This document shows, piece by piece, positions 16,298-24,600 of a DNA stretch of 64,000 bases (the stretch's first letter is position 1; each line of letters starts with the position of its first letter). Location of the stretch: the NCBI GenBank assembly GCA_050249835.1, contig JBFWPT010000002.1, positions 1 through 64,000 of the forward strand, in the 5' to 3' direction. Below the pieces are notes generated by a model. The model saw only the letters and a list, made by a program, of their open reading frames with translations, was not told the origin of the DNA and made no database searches. The translations under genes and the position numbers were made by a program. The stretch is from Miltoncostaea sp050249835 (GTDB taxonomy: Bacteria; Actinomycetota; Thermoleophilia; Miltoncostaeales; Miltoncostaeaceae).

Positions 16298-17368
16298 TTG
16301 GCCGGAGCAGGCGACAGGACGGAGAAGGCCACACCCCGCAAGCGCGACGAGTCGCGCAAGCGCGGGCAGGTGGCGCGCTCCCGCGAGATCAACACCGGTC
16401 TCGGACTGCTCGCCACCTTCGCGATGCTCGCCTTCATGGGCGGCTGGATGCTGACCGGGATGACCCGCATCATGGGCATCTCGCTCGGCACCGCGGGGGA
16501 GACCGGCACGATCACGCCGTCCGCGGGGTGGCGGATCATGACCGAGGCCGGATGGGACTCCATGCGGCTCACCGCCCCGTTCGCGATCGCGGGCCTCATC
16601 GTCGGCGTGATCGCGTCGGCCATCCAGGTGAAGCCGGGCATCACGCCCGAGGTCCTGAAGCCGCGGTTCTCCGTCCTCAACCCGGTCACCGGGGTGAAGC
16701 GGCTGTTCTCGGCGCGCTCCCTCGTGGGCGCCGTCAAGGACATCGCGAAGGTCACGATCACCGGCGTCGTCGCCTACGTGGTGCTGAAGGGGTCCATCCC
16801 CGAGCTCATGGGCCTCACCGGCGCGGGCCCGGGCCGGGCGATCGTCGTCGTGGGCGACATCATCATGCGCATCGGCTGGGCGATCGTCGCCGTCTACCTG
16901 GTCATCGCCGCCGGCGACTTCCTCTTCGAGCGCTGGCAGCACGAGCGCGACCTGAAGATGACGAAGGACGAGGTCCGCCGGGAGGCCAAGGAGCAGGACG
17001 TCAACCCCGAGGTGAAGGGCCAGCTCAAGCGCCGCCAGCGCGAGATGGCCGTCCGCCGCATGATGGCCGCCGTCCCCGACGCGGACGTCGTCATCACCAA
17101 CCCGACCCACTTCGCGGTCGCGCTGAAGTACGCCCGCGCGCTGCCGGCGCCGCGCGTCGTCGCCAAGGGCGCCGACAACGTCGCCTTCCGGATCATCTCC
17201 CTCGCCCGCGAGAGCGGCGTCACCGTCGTCCAGGACCCGCCGCTCGCGCGGAGCCTGTTCGCCAACGCCGAGGTCGGCCAGTACATCCCGGCCGACGCGT
17301 TCGGCGCCGTCGCCGAGATCCTCGCGCACGTCTACCGCGCCACCGGCCGCCAGCCGGCCGCCGCATGA
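16298..17368 (+). CDS. flhB: Flagellar export protein FlhB
   Basis: The 356-aa protein starts at TTG 16298, giving the usual N-terminus with RTEKATPRKRDESRKRGQ. Four membrane helices occupy about residues 25-215. A cytoplasmic C-domain contains the self-cleavage motif NPTH (N268) in VVITNPTHFAVALKY, used to switch export from rod/hook to filament substrates. No ATG or GTG lies nearby in frame. Its TGA overlaps the flhA ATG. It should follow fliR directly in an ancestral order but is displaced by 16 kb. Confidence 0.95.
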   Translation: MAGAGDRTEKATPRKRDESRKRGQVARSREINTGLGLLATFAMLAFMGGWMLTGMTRIMGISLGTAGETGTITPSAGWRIMTEAGWDSMRLTAPFAIAGLIVGVIASAIQVKPGITPEVLKPRFSVLNPVTGVKRLFSARSLVGAVKDIAKVTITGVVAYVVLKGSIPELMGLTGAGPGRAIVVVGDIIMRIGWAIVAVYLVIAAGDFLFERWQHERDLKMTKDEVRREAKEQDVNPEVKGQLKRRQREMAVRRMMAAVPDADVVITNPTHFAVALKYARALPAPRVVAKGADNVAFRIISLARESGVTVVQDPPLARSLFANAEVGQYIPADAFGAVAEILAHVYRATGRQPAAA

Positions 17369-19467
17369 GCACCGCCGTCGCCCCCGCTCCGGGCGCCCCC
17401 GCGCGCAAGGGCGGGTTCCTGGACACGATGCTCGGCAACAGCGACGTCGCGATCGCCGTCGTGGTGGTCGGGATCGTCGTGATGATGATCATCCCGCTGC
17501 CCACCTGGCTGCTGGACATCCTGCTGACGGCCAACATCTCGGCGGCGCTCGCGATCGTCCTGGCGACGCTCTACACCACCGAGCCGCTCCAGTTCTCGGT
17601 GTTCCCGTCGCTGCTGCTGGTCGCGACCCTCTTCCGCCTGGGCCTGAACATCTCCGGCACCCGGCTCATCCTGCTCCACGGCGAGGCCGGCGAGGTCATC
17701 GAGTCCTTCGGCCGGTTCGTCGTCGGCGGCAACGTGGTCGTCGGGCTCATCGTGTTCACGATCCTCGTCGTGATCCAGTTCGTGGTCATCACGAACGGCG
17801 CCGGGCGCGTGGCCGAGGTGGCCGCCCGCTTCACCCTCGACGCGATGCCCGGCAAGCAGATGGCGATCGACGCCGACCTCAACGCCGGCGTCATCACCGA
17901 CGAGGAGGCGAAGGCCCGCCGCGAGTCCATCGCCAAGGAGGCCGACTTCTACGGCGCGATGGACGGCGCCTCGAAGTTCGTGAAGGGCGACGCGATCGCG
18001 GCCGTCCTCATCGTGATGATCAACCTCGTCGGCGGCCTCTGCGTCGGCGTGTTCCAGCAGGGGATGGGCTTCTCGGAGGCGGTGCAGCACTTCTCGCTGC
18101 TGACCGTCGGCGAGGGCCTCGTGAGCCAGATCCCCGCCCTGCTCATCTCCGTGGCGACCGGCATCATCGTCACCCGGTCGGTGGGCGAGGGGAACCTCGG
18201 CCACGACCTCACCCAGCAGATCATCCGGCAGCCGCGCGCCCTGTTCCTGGCCGGCGGCGTCGCGATGGGCATGGCGCTCGTCCCCGGCCTCCCCAAGCTG
18301 CCCTTCTTCATCATCGGCGGCCTGATCCTGGGCCTGGGCCTCATGCTGCGCCGGAGCGCCCGCGAGGACGAGGCCGCCAAGGCCGCCGAGGAGGCGACCG
18401 CCGTGGCGACCCGCCCGGTGGAGCCCGAGAACGTGGCCGCGCTGCTCCCGCTGGACCCGCTCGAGCTGGAGATCGGCTTCGGCCTCGTCTCGCTCGTGGA
18501 CGAGAAGGAGGGCGGGGAGCTCCTGCCCCGCGTGAAGATGGTGCGCCGCCAGATGGCCATCGAGCTGGGGCTGTCGCTGGCCCCGATCCGCATCCGCGAC
18601 AACATCCAGCTCAACTCGCACGACTACGCCGTGAAGATCCGGGGCGTCGAGGTGGCGCGCTGGACCCTCATGCCGGGCCAGCTGCTCGCCATGAACCCGG
18701 GCACCGCCGACCTGCCGCTCGACGGCATCCCCACCAGCGAGCCGTCGTTCGGCCTGCCGGCCGTCTGGATCGGCGAGGCGCAGCGCGAGCAGGCCGAGAT
18801 CTCCGGCTACACGGTGGTCGACCACACCTCGCTGGTCGTGACGCACCTGAGCGAGGTCATCCGCCGCAACGCGCCGGAGCTGCTCGGCCGCCAGGACGTC
18901 CGCGCCCTGCTCGACTCCCTCAAGGAGCGGCTGCCCGCGCCGGTCGAGGAGCTCGTCCCCGACCTGATGACCGTCGGCGAGGTGCAGCGCGTCCTGCAGA
19001 CCCTCCTCGCCGAGTCCGTCGCGATCCGCGACCTGGTGACGATCCTGGAGACGCTCGGCGACAAGGCCAAGCTCACCAAGGACGTCCCGATCCTGGCTGA
19101 GTACTGCCGCCAGGCCCTCTCGCGGGCCATCTGCGGCCGGTTCGTGGACGAGAGCGGCACCCTCCGCGCCATCACGCTGGACCCGGAGGCCGACCGCGAG
19201 ATCGCGGAGTCCGTGGCGCGGACCGACGACGGCACCGCGGTGACCATGGACCCGGCCCGCGCCGGGGCCCTCATCGAGACCCTGAAGGAGCAGGTCGAGC
19301 ACGCCCAGGCGATCGGGGCCGCCCCCGTCGTCCTGTGCTCCGGCGCCACGCGCCGCCACCTGAAGGCGCTGACCGTCCACGCCATCCCCACCCTCACCGT
19401 CCTCTCGTACCACGAGATCCTTCCCTCCGTGCGGATCGAGCCCGTCGGGCTCGCCGCCCTCGTCTAG
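17365..19467 (+). CDS. flhA: Flagellar export protein FlhA
   Basis: A 700-aa FHIPEP-family protein. About eight N-terminal membrane helices include the conserved stretch LFRLGLNISGTRLIL and the FHIPEP-region segments RFTLDAMPGKQMAID and DGASKFVKGDAIA. The C-terminal half (from about residue 350) is the soluble cytoplasmic ring domain that receives chaperone-substrate complexes. ATG 17365 overlaps the flhB stop by 4 bp. An ATG inside the flhB overlap is the clear start, since upstream frame translation is shadow sequence of flhB. Confidence 0.97.
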   Translation: MSTAVAPAPGAPARKGGFLDTMLGNSDVAIAVVVVGIVVMMIIPLPTWLLDILLTANISAALAIVLATLYTTEPLQFSVFPSLLLVATLFRLGLNISGTRLILLHGEAGEVIESFGRFVVGGNVVVGLIVFTILVVIQFVVITNGAGRVAEVAARFTLDAMPGKQMAIDADLNAGVITDEEAKARRESIAKEADFYGAMDGASKFVKGDAIAAVLIVMINLVGGLCVGVFQQGMGFSEAVQHFSLLTVGEGLVSQIPALLISVATGIIVTRSVGEGNLGHDLTQQIIRQPRALFLAGGVAMGMALVPGLPKLPFFIIGGLILGLGLMLRRSAREDEAAKAAEEATAVATRPVEPENVAALLPLDPLELEIGFGLVSLVDEKEGGELLPRVKMVRRQMAIELGLSLAPIRIRDNIQLNSHDYAVKIRGVEVARWTLMPGQLLAMNPGTADLPLDGIPTSEPSFGLPAVWIGEAQREQAEISGYTVVDHTSLVVTHLSEVIRRNAPELLGRQDVRALLDSLKERLPAPVEELVPDLMTVGEVQRVLQTLLAESVAIRDLVTILETLGDKAKLTKDVPILAEYCRQALSRAICGRFVDESGTLRAITLDPEADREIAESVARTDDGTAVTMDPARAGALIETLKEQVEHAQAIGAAPVVLCSGATRRHLKALTVHAIPTLTVLSYHEILPSVRIEPVGLAALV

Positions 19468-19509
19468 GCCCCGGCCCGGACGACCACCCTCCCCGAGGAG
19501 ATCACGGCC

Positions 19510-20868
19510 GTGCAGATCAAGCAGTTCTCCGGAGCGACCATCGACGAGGTGCTCACCAAGGTGCGCGAGGAGCTCGGCGAGGAGGCCGTGATCCTGCAGA
19601 CGAAGCGCGTCGTGACCGGCGGCCTCGGCGGCTTCTTCGGCCGCGAGGGCGTCGAGGTCACCGCCGCCGAGGGCATGCCGGCGGGCGAGGGCGCCCTCGC
19701 CAACCAGGAGGCGGCCGCCTCCGTGGCCGCGCCGTCGCCGTCGGTGGACACCACGGACGAGCAGTCCGAGGAGGAGCCCTTCGTCCCGACGCCGTTCGGC
19801 AAGCACCTGGAGGCCCGCCTCGACGCCGCCGTCGAGGCCGCCGACGGCGCCCCGGCGGGCGCCCCGGCGTCCCCCGCCGCCAGCTACGCCCGCGCCGCCG
19901 CGCCGTTCGCGCCGGGCGACCGGGAGCGCACCGAGGCCATCATCGAGGCCGCCCGCGCCGCCGTCCGCGAGGCGCACGACGCCGCCGCCGACGCCGAGCC
20001 CGACCTGGGCATCCCGGAGATGGAGCCCGAGCCGGTGGCCGCCGAGGAGCCCGTCTCCTGGGACGCGCCGCCCGCCCCCGTCGCCCCGAGGCCGGCCCGC
20101 CGCGCGGGCGGCAGCCTGGAGGGCGTCCGCGCCGAGCTGCTCCGCGCCGGCGTCGACGAGCGCTACCTGGACCCGGTGATCGAGGGCTTCGCGCGCTCCA
20201 TCGTCCCCTTCCTCGGCTCCCGCGACTCCGTCCGGGACGCGATGCGCGAGCACATGGCGGCCCGCCTGCCGGTGGTGCGCGACTGGAAGGCCCGTCCGGC
20301 GGGCCACGCGGTCGCCTTCGTCGGCCAGAGCGGCGTCGGCAAGACGAGCGCCGCCGCGAGCCTCGCCGGCCGGTACCGCGCCGCGGGCCTCACCACCGCG
20401 CTCATCGCCGCCGGCGACGGGCCGCACGACATGCTCGAGGCCCACGCCCGGCGCCTCGACGTCCAGCTCTTCCGGGCCCCGGACGCCGACACCCTCGCGC
20501 GCGTGCGCGCCACCCTGGTCGACCGCGACCTGATCGTGATCGACACGGCCGGCCGCTCGCACCAGCAGCTCGCCGAGATCGAGGGCCTCGCCGCCCTGCT
20601 CGGCCCGGCGGGCATCGAGGACGTCGTCCTCACGATGCCGCTCGCCACGCCGCTCGCCGACCTCGGCGACGTGCAGCGCCGCTTCCGCATGGTGGGCGTC
20701 AACCGCCTCGCCCTGACGAAGATCGACGAGACCCGCCACCTGGGCAACCTCGTCAACGTCCCGCTGCGGATGGGCAAGCCGCTGGCCTACCTCTCCGACG
20801 GCACGACCGTCCCGGGCGCCCTCGCCCCGGCCGACGCGCGCCGGGTCGCGGAGATGATCCTGCCGTGA
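19510..20868 (+). CDS. flhF: Flagellar biosynthesis SRP-type GTPase FlhF
   Basis: The 452-aa protein has the FlhF N-terminal B domain (MQIKQFSGATIDEVL at the start), a long Ala/Pro/Glu linker and a C-terminal NG GTPase domain: P-loop GQSGVGKTSAA near residue 276, DTAGR and TKIDETR. FlhF sets the site of flagellar assembly with FlhG; no flhG follows here. The GTG start at 19510 is preceded by GAGGAG. It overlaps the PilZ gene stop-to-start by 4 bp (GTGA). Confidence 0.93.
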   Translation: MQIKQFSGATIDEVLTKVREELGEEAVILQTKRVVTGGLGGFFGREGVEVTAAEGMPAGEGALANQEAAASVAAPSPSVDTTDEQSEEEPFVPTPFGKHLEARLDAAVEAADGAPAGAPASPAASYARAAAPFAPGDRERTEAIIEAARAAVREAHDAAADAEPDLGIPEMEPEPVAAEEPVSWDAPPAPVAPRPARRAGGSLEGVRAELLRAGVDERYLDPVIEGFARSIVPFLGSRDSVRDAMREHMAARLPVVRDWKARPAGHAVAFVGQSGVGKTSAAASLAGRYRAAGLTTALIAAGDGPHDMLEAHARRLDVQLFRAPDADTLARVRATLVDRDLIVIDTAGRSHQQLAEIEGLAALLGPAGIEDVVLTMPLATPLADLGDVQRRFRMVGVNRLALTKIDETRHLGNLVNVPLRMGKPLAYLSDGTTVPGALAPADARRVAEMILP

Positions 20869-21530
20869 CCTCCGCCGCGCCGCTGGGGGACACCGCGCCG
20901 CTGCCCGTCCGCGGGGACCGGGTGCTGCTCGACGGGCTCCCCGGCGGCCCCTGGGCGTCGGTGGTCGACGGCGTCGCCGACGACGGGCTGCGCATCGCCC
21001 CGCCCCGGCTGGGCGGGCGCCCCGTGCCCCTGCCGCTGCGCCGGCCCTTCCTGGTGGCCTACAGCCACCGGCAGGTGCCCTGCGAGGTGGACGCCGAGCT
21101 CGTCGCGGGCCCCGGCCCGGGCGGGGCGGAGCCCTACCACGCGCGCCTGACCGGGACGCCCCGCCGCATGCAGCGCCGCGGCGCCGTGCGCGTGCCGGTG
21201 CACCTCATCGCCCGGGCGAGCATCGAGGGGGAGGAGGAGCCGGTCGGCGCCGTCACCGAGAACATGTCGGCGGGCGGCGCGCTGCTGCGCGCCCCCCGGC
21301 CCGTCGATGCGGGCACCGAGATGGGCGTGACCATCGACGCCGGCGGCGACGCCGGCAGCTTCGAGGTGACCGGCCGCGTGGTCCGCTGCGACCGCACCGA
21401 CGTCGAGCACCGCCCCTGGCGCATCGCGGTCGCCTTCGTCGACCTGACGCCCACGGACGAGGACCGCCTGGTGCGGTTCGTGTTCGAGCGCCAGCGCGCC
21501 CTGCGCGCGCGTGACTCGGGGATGGCCTGA
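20865..21530 (+). CDS. PilZ domain protein (c-di-GMP receptor), YcgR-like
   Basis: The 221-aa protein has a divergent YcgR-type N-terminal barrel followed by PilZ. The c-di-GMP-binding elements are visible: the RxxxR-type switch in RRMQRRGAVR (about residues 98-107) and the NMSAGGALL loop (standard form D/NxSxxG). Such proteins slow or reorient flagella when c-di-GMP rises. GTG 20865 is coupled to flhF (GTGA), which supports a motility role. Confidence 0.88.
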   Translation: MTSAAPLGDTAPLPVRGDRVLLDGLPGGPWASVVDGVADDGLRIAPPRLGGRPVPLPLRRPFLVAYSHRQVPCEVDAELVAGPGPGGAEPYHARLTGTPRRMQRRGAVRVPVHLIARASIEGEEEPVGAVTENMSAGGALLRAPRPVDAGTEMGVTIDAGGDAGSFEVTGRVVRCDRTDVEHRPWRIAVAFVDLTPTDEDRLVRFVFERQRALRARDSGMA

Positions 21531-21901
21531 TGGCGAAGGGCGCCAAGGGCGCGAAGGGCGGGAAGGGGGCGGGCGGCGAGAGCGCCGAGACGCCCATGGC
21601 CATGTGGATCGGCCGCGCCCGCGCGATCGGGGCCCTCGTCGGGTTCGCGATCGCCTTCTGGGTCTGCCGCCGGCAGGGCTTCCCGGTCGCCGACGCCGCG
21701 CTGCGCGGCCTCGTGGGCGCCGTCGCGATGTCGCTGGTGGCCTGGTGGTCCGCGCTCATCGTGATCCAGGCGCTCATGCGCTCGGCCGTCGCGCAGGCGC
21801 AGCGGGAGGCCATCGAGGCCGCCGAGGCCCAGGCCGCCGCGGCGCAGGCCGCCGAGGACGCCTTCGCCCGCCGGGCCGCGACCCAGGCTGACGACGCGTG
21901 A
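21530..21901 (+). CDS. Small membrane protein in the flagellar operon (123 aa)
   Basis: A Lys/Gly/Ala-rich cytoplasmic leader (about 22 residues) is followed by two hydrophobic helices (ARAIGALVGFAIAFWVC and a second ending LIVIQALM) and an Ala/Glu-rich helix likely to be a coiled coil at the C-terminus. I do not recognise a family. ATG 21530 shares its A with the TGA of the PilZ gene, and its own stop overlaps the next gene, so it is firmly inside the operon. Confidence 0.7.
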   Translation: MAKGAKGAKGGKGAGGESAETPMAMWIGRARAIGALVGFAIAFWVCRRQGFPVADAALRGLVGAVAMSLVAWWSALIVIQALMRSAVAQAQREAIEAAEAQAAAAQAAEDAFARRAATQADDA

Positions 21902-22116
21902 TCCCGGTCGGACCCCCTCCACCGCCCGCCGCGGCGGCCGCCGCCGCGCAGGTGGCGGCGACCGCGCGCCGCGCCTCGGCCGACGCCGCCCCCGGCCACG
22001 GCGGGACCCAGGCGGACACCCGCCCGGCGCCCCCCGCCCACGGGCCGCTCGTGAGCCGCGCGGGCGCCCCCGATCCCAGCGGGCGCTCCGGCGGGCTGGT
22101 CGATGTCTTCGCGTGA
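21898..22116 (+). CDS. Small Pro/Ala-rich protein in the flagellar operon (72 aa)
   Basis: A 72-residue product, almost entirely low complexity, starting with a run of prolines then alanines and ending RSGGLVDVFA. GTG 21898 overlaps the preceding stop (GTGA). Its end overlaps the next gene by 14 bp. It could equally be a non-coding spacer with a chance reading frame, but the perfect overlaps on both sides favour translation. No function can be assigned. Confidence 0.45.
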   Translation: MIPVGPPPPPAAAAAAAQVAATARRASADAAPGHGGTQADTRPAPPAHGPLVSRAGAPDPSGRSGGLVDVFA

Positions 22117-22669
22117 CGGGGCCGGGGCGGCCGACCGCCCCGGGTACCTCGTGGTCCGGGCGGACGAGGACGGCACCTACGTCGGCGGCCTGATGGTCAC
22201 CGACGCCTCCGGCCTGCCCGTGGACTTTCGCTACACGGACCCGATCACGCCGACGCGGCTCCAGCGCGCCCTCTACGGCGGCGTTCTCGACCGCTACCTC
22301 CGCACCGAGGTGGTGCTGCGCACCCTGCTCGGCGCCCTGGAGGCCGAGCCGACCCTGCTGCTCGTGGACGACCCCGACCTGCTCGACGAGGATCTCGGGC
22401 CGTTCGCCGTGGCCCTCGTGGCGCGCTCGGGCGTCGACCCCCTCGGCGCGGCCGGCACGCGGTCGGCGCAGGGCAGCGGATCGTTCCTGCTGCAGGTGTC
22501 CGAGTCGGGCCACCCGCTGCGCGTGACGCTGCCCGCCTCCGGCGCCGACGACGAGGCGGCCGTGGCGGCCGCCCTGGTGGAGCTGGGGCGCCGGATGGAC
22601 CCGCTCGAGCCGGCGGAGCGCGTGCGCGACGCCCTCGCGGTGATCGTCGCCGGGGAGGAGGCGGCCTGA
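22103..22669 (+). CDS. Uncharacterised protein of the flagellar operon (188 aa)
   Basis: A soluble, acidic 188-aa protein with ordinary amino-acid composition, unlike its low-complexity neighbours. It starts ATG 22103 inside the previous gene. Early sequence includes GYLVVRADEDGTYVGGLMVTD and a central PTLLLVDDPDLLDEDLGPF; no known catalytic motif is evident. I do not recognise the family. Its place downstream of flhF and PilZ suggests a lineage-specific motility factor. Confidence 0.65.
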   Translation: MSSRDGAGAADRPGYLVVRADEDGTYVGGLMVTDASGLPVDFRYTDPITPTRLQRALYGGVLDRYLRTEVVLRTLLGALEAEPTLLLVDDPDLLDEDLGPFAVALVARSGVDPLGAAGTRSAQGSGSFLLQVSESGHPLRVTLPASGADDEAAVAAALVELGRRMDPLEPAERVRDALAVIVAGEEAA

Positions 22670-22689
22670 GCCGCCGCCGGCGGTCGGCG

Positions 22690-23394
22690 GTGGAGGACGT
22701 CCGCCGCGCGCTCGCCGGCATCGGCGCGGGGGGCACGGCGCGCGCCGTGCCGCCCCCGCGTGCCGCGGCCCGCGCGCCGGAGCGCCCGGCGGTCGCGGCG
22801 CGCGCCGCGACCGCCCCCGGCGCCCCCGTGCGCCACGTCGGCCCGCCGGCCCTCGCCGTCGCACGGGGGTCCGGGCCGCCCGCGCCGCCGCAGGTGCGCT
22901 CCGCCGCGCCGGTGCCGGCCGCGGCCGGGGCTCACAGCGGCCCGCCGCCGCTCACCCCGTCCCCGGCCCGCGGCTCCGGCGCCCCGGGGACGGCCCCCCA
23001 CGGAGGCGTCCTGCTGCGGCCCGCCCGGCGCGGCCTGGGCGCCCGGCGGCCGGCCGCGGGCCTGGCGGCGGCGCTCCGCACCCAGCGGCGCGAGCGCGTG
23101 GCGTGGACGCACCTCTCGCGCGCCCGCCTGGCCGCCGCCTGGGAGGCCGTGCAGCGCGCCGGCGGCCCGGGCGAGGCGGACCTGCGGCTCGTCGGCGTCT
23201 ACGGGCCGCTGCCCGTCGGGGCGCTCGAGGCGGTGGCCCTGGAGCCGGACGGCCGCATCGCGGTGAGGCTCGCCGCGACGCCCCGCGCGGGGGCCCCCGG
23301 GGACGTCGCGCTGGCCCGCGCCGGCGACGGCCGCCTGGTGCGCTGCGATCTCCCGTACCCGGATGGGGGACGTGGGATCCGGCCCACGCGCTAG
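22690..23394 (+). CDS. Ala/Pro-rich protein of the flagellar operon (234 aa)
   Basis: From GTG 22690 the first 120 residues are low-complexity Ala/Pro/Arg. The last 100 are more structured, with RRERVAWTHLSRARLAAAWE followed by alternating hydrophobic stretches. The end of the gene contains a TAGCAT hexamer that may be the -10 of the next gene. I cannot name a family. The arrangement (disordered N-terminus, short structured C-domain) and the operon position suggest an interaction protein linked to flagella. Confidence 0.5.
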   Translation: MEDVRRALAGIGAGGTARAVPPPRAAARAPERPAVAARAATAPGAPVRHVGPPALAVARGSGPPAPPQVRSAAPVPAAAGAHSGPPPLTPSPARGSGAPGTAPHGGVLLRPARRGLGARRPAAGLAAALRTQRRERVAWTHLSRARLAAAWEAVQRAGGPGEADLRLVGVYGPLPVGALEAVALEPDGRIAVRLAATPRAGAPGDVALARAGDGRLVRCDLPYPDGGRGIRPTR

Positions 23395-23431
23395 CATCGC
23401 CCCCCGTCGAGGGCGAGCGGAGGTGGGACGC

Positions 23432-24451
23432 ATGCGCAGAGCGCGGATCGGGGTGGGGGCGGTCGCCTTCCTTGTCGCGGGCGCCATCGCGCCCGCCGTG
23501 GCGGCGGCGCAGACGCCCACCGCGCCGGCGCCGGTGGCGCCGGTCCCCGCGCTCGCGCCGGGGACCATCTCCCCGGGCGTGACGATCGCCGGGGTGCAGG
23601 TCGGCGGGCTGCCCGCGGCCTCCGCGCGCACGGCGGTCATCGCGCAGTACGTGGTGCCGCGCCGCACCAAGCTGGTCGTGACCTTCCGCGGCCGCAACCT
23701 CGCGATCGACCCGGTGAAGGCCGGCTACGTCGCGAACGTGGACTACGCGGTCCAGGTGGCGATGCTCTACGGGCGCTCCAAGCCCCTCCCCGCGACCGGC
23801 ACCGTGGACGTCCCGGTGCGGGCGAAGGTGAACGCCAAGAAGCTCCGGTCGATCATCGCCTCCCGCGCCGCGCGGTACGACCTCCCCGCCCGCGACGCCG
23901 CCCTGTCCTTCAAGGGCGTCACCCCCGTCGTCCGCAAGCCGCGCGTCGGCATCGCCGTCGACCAGGGCAAGGCCGCGAAGACCCTGACCTCGGCCATCCT
24001 CGTCCGCGACCGCGCCCGCTACGCCCTGCCCTCGAAGCGCGTGATCCCCGCCGTCACCAACGTCGGCCCCGCCGTGATCGTCGAGCGCGACAAGTTCCGG
24101 GTGACGTTGTGGCGCGCCGGCAAGCGCACGACCTTCCCGATCGCCGTCGGCACCTCCTCCCACCCGACGCCGACCGGCAACTTCGAGATCATCTCGAAGC
24201 AGCGCAACCCGACCTGGTTCCCGCCGGACTCGCCGTGGGCCGAGGGCCTCGGCCCGGTGCCCCCGGGCGTCGGCAACCCGCTCGGGACGCGCTGGATGGG
24301 GACCTCCGCGCCGGCCATCGGGCTCCACGGCACCCCCGTCTCGGGCTCCATCGGCACCCGCGCCAGCCACGGCTGCATCCGCATGTACATCGGGGACGCC
24401 GAGCGACTGTTCGAGATGGTCGAGATCGGCACCCCGGTCATCATCCGTTAG
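23432..24451 (+). CDS. Secreted L,D-transpeptidase (YkuD) with a PG-binding domain
   Basis: The 339-aa protein has a signal peptide (MRRARIGVGAVAFLVAGA..., cut near AAAQ), then a PG_binding_4-like region (about residues 60-215) and a YkuD catalytic domain with HGTP-SGSIG-ASHGCIRM; the nucleophile is C315. It would form 3-3 cross-links or attach proteins to peptidoglycan. GGAGG at about 23419-23424 precedes ATG 23432, and a TAGCAT at 23392-23397 is a plausible -10. It is followed by a hairpin, so it is separate from the flagellar operon or its last gene. Confidence 0.9.
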   Translation: MRRARIGVGAVAFLVAGAIAPAVAAAQTPTAPAPVAPVPALAPGTISPGVTIAGVQVGGLPAASARTAVIAQYVVPRRTKLVVTFRGRNLAIDPVKAGYVANVDYAVQVAMLYGRSKPLPATGTVDVPVRAKVNAKKLRSIIASRAARYDLPARDAALSFKGVTPVVRKPRVGIAVDQGKAAKTLTSAILVRDRARYALPSKRVIPAVTNVGPAVIVERDKFRVTLWRAGKRTTFPIAVGTSSHPTPTGNFEIISKQRNPTWFPPDSPWAEGLGPVPPGVGNPLGTRWMGTSAPAIGLHGTPVSGSIGTRASHGCIRMYIGDAERLFEMVEIGTPVIIR

Positions 24452-24460
24452 GTCGGACCG

Positions 24461-24487
24461 TCCCCGGATCCCGCATGGGACCGGGGA
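24461..24487 (+). terminator. Hairpin downstream of the L,D-transpeptidase
   Basis: TCCCCGGATCCC (24461-24472) pairs with GGGACCGGGGA (24477-24487), one bulged base, over a GCAT loop, ten bases after the stop. No T tract follows. Confidence 0.55.
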
Positions 24488-24567
24488 TGTGCCGCTCCGT
24501 CCCCCTCGGGGTCCACTTGGCCCCGGGGGCCAGGTCCAACCGGCGGCGAGTGGCCGTCGGAGGGCGT

Positions 24568-24600
24568 GCTCTCTAACCCTGCAGTAGAGGGTTAGAGAGC
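24568..24600. terminator. 13-bp perfect hairpin overlapping the hflX stop
   Basis: GCTCTCTAACCCT (24568-24580) pairs exactly with AGGGTTAGAGAGC (24588-24600) around a 7-base loop. The hflX stop codon (24592-24594 on the reverse strand) lies in one arm. It stands between convergent genes and is likely a bidirectional terminator without a T tract. Confidence 0.7.
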
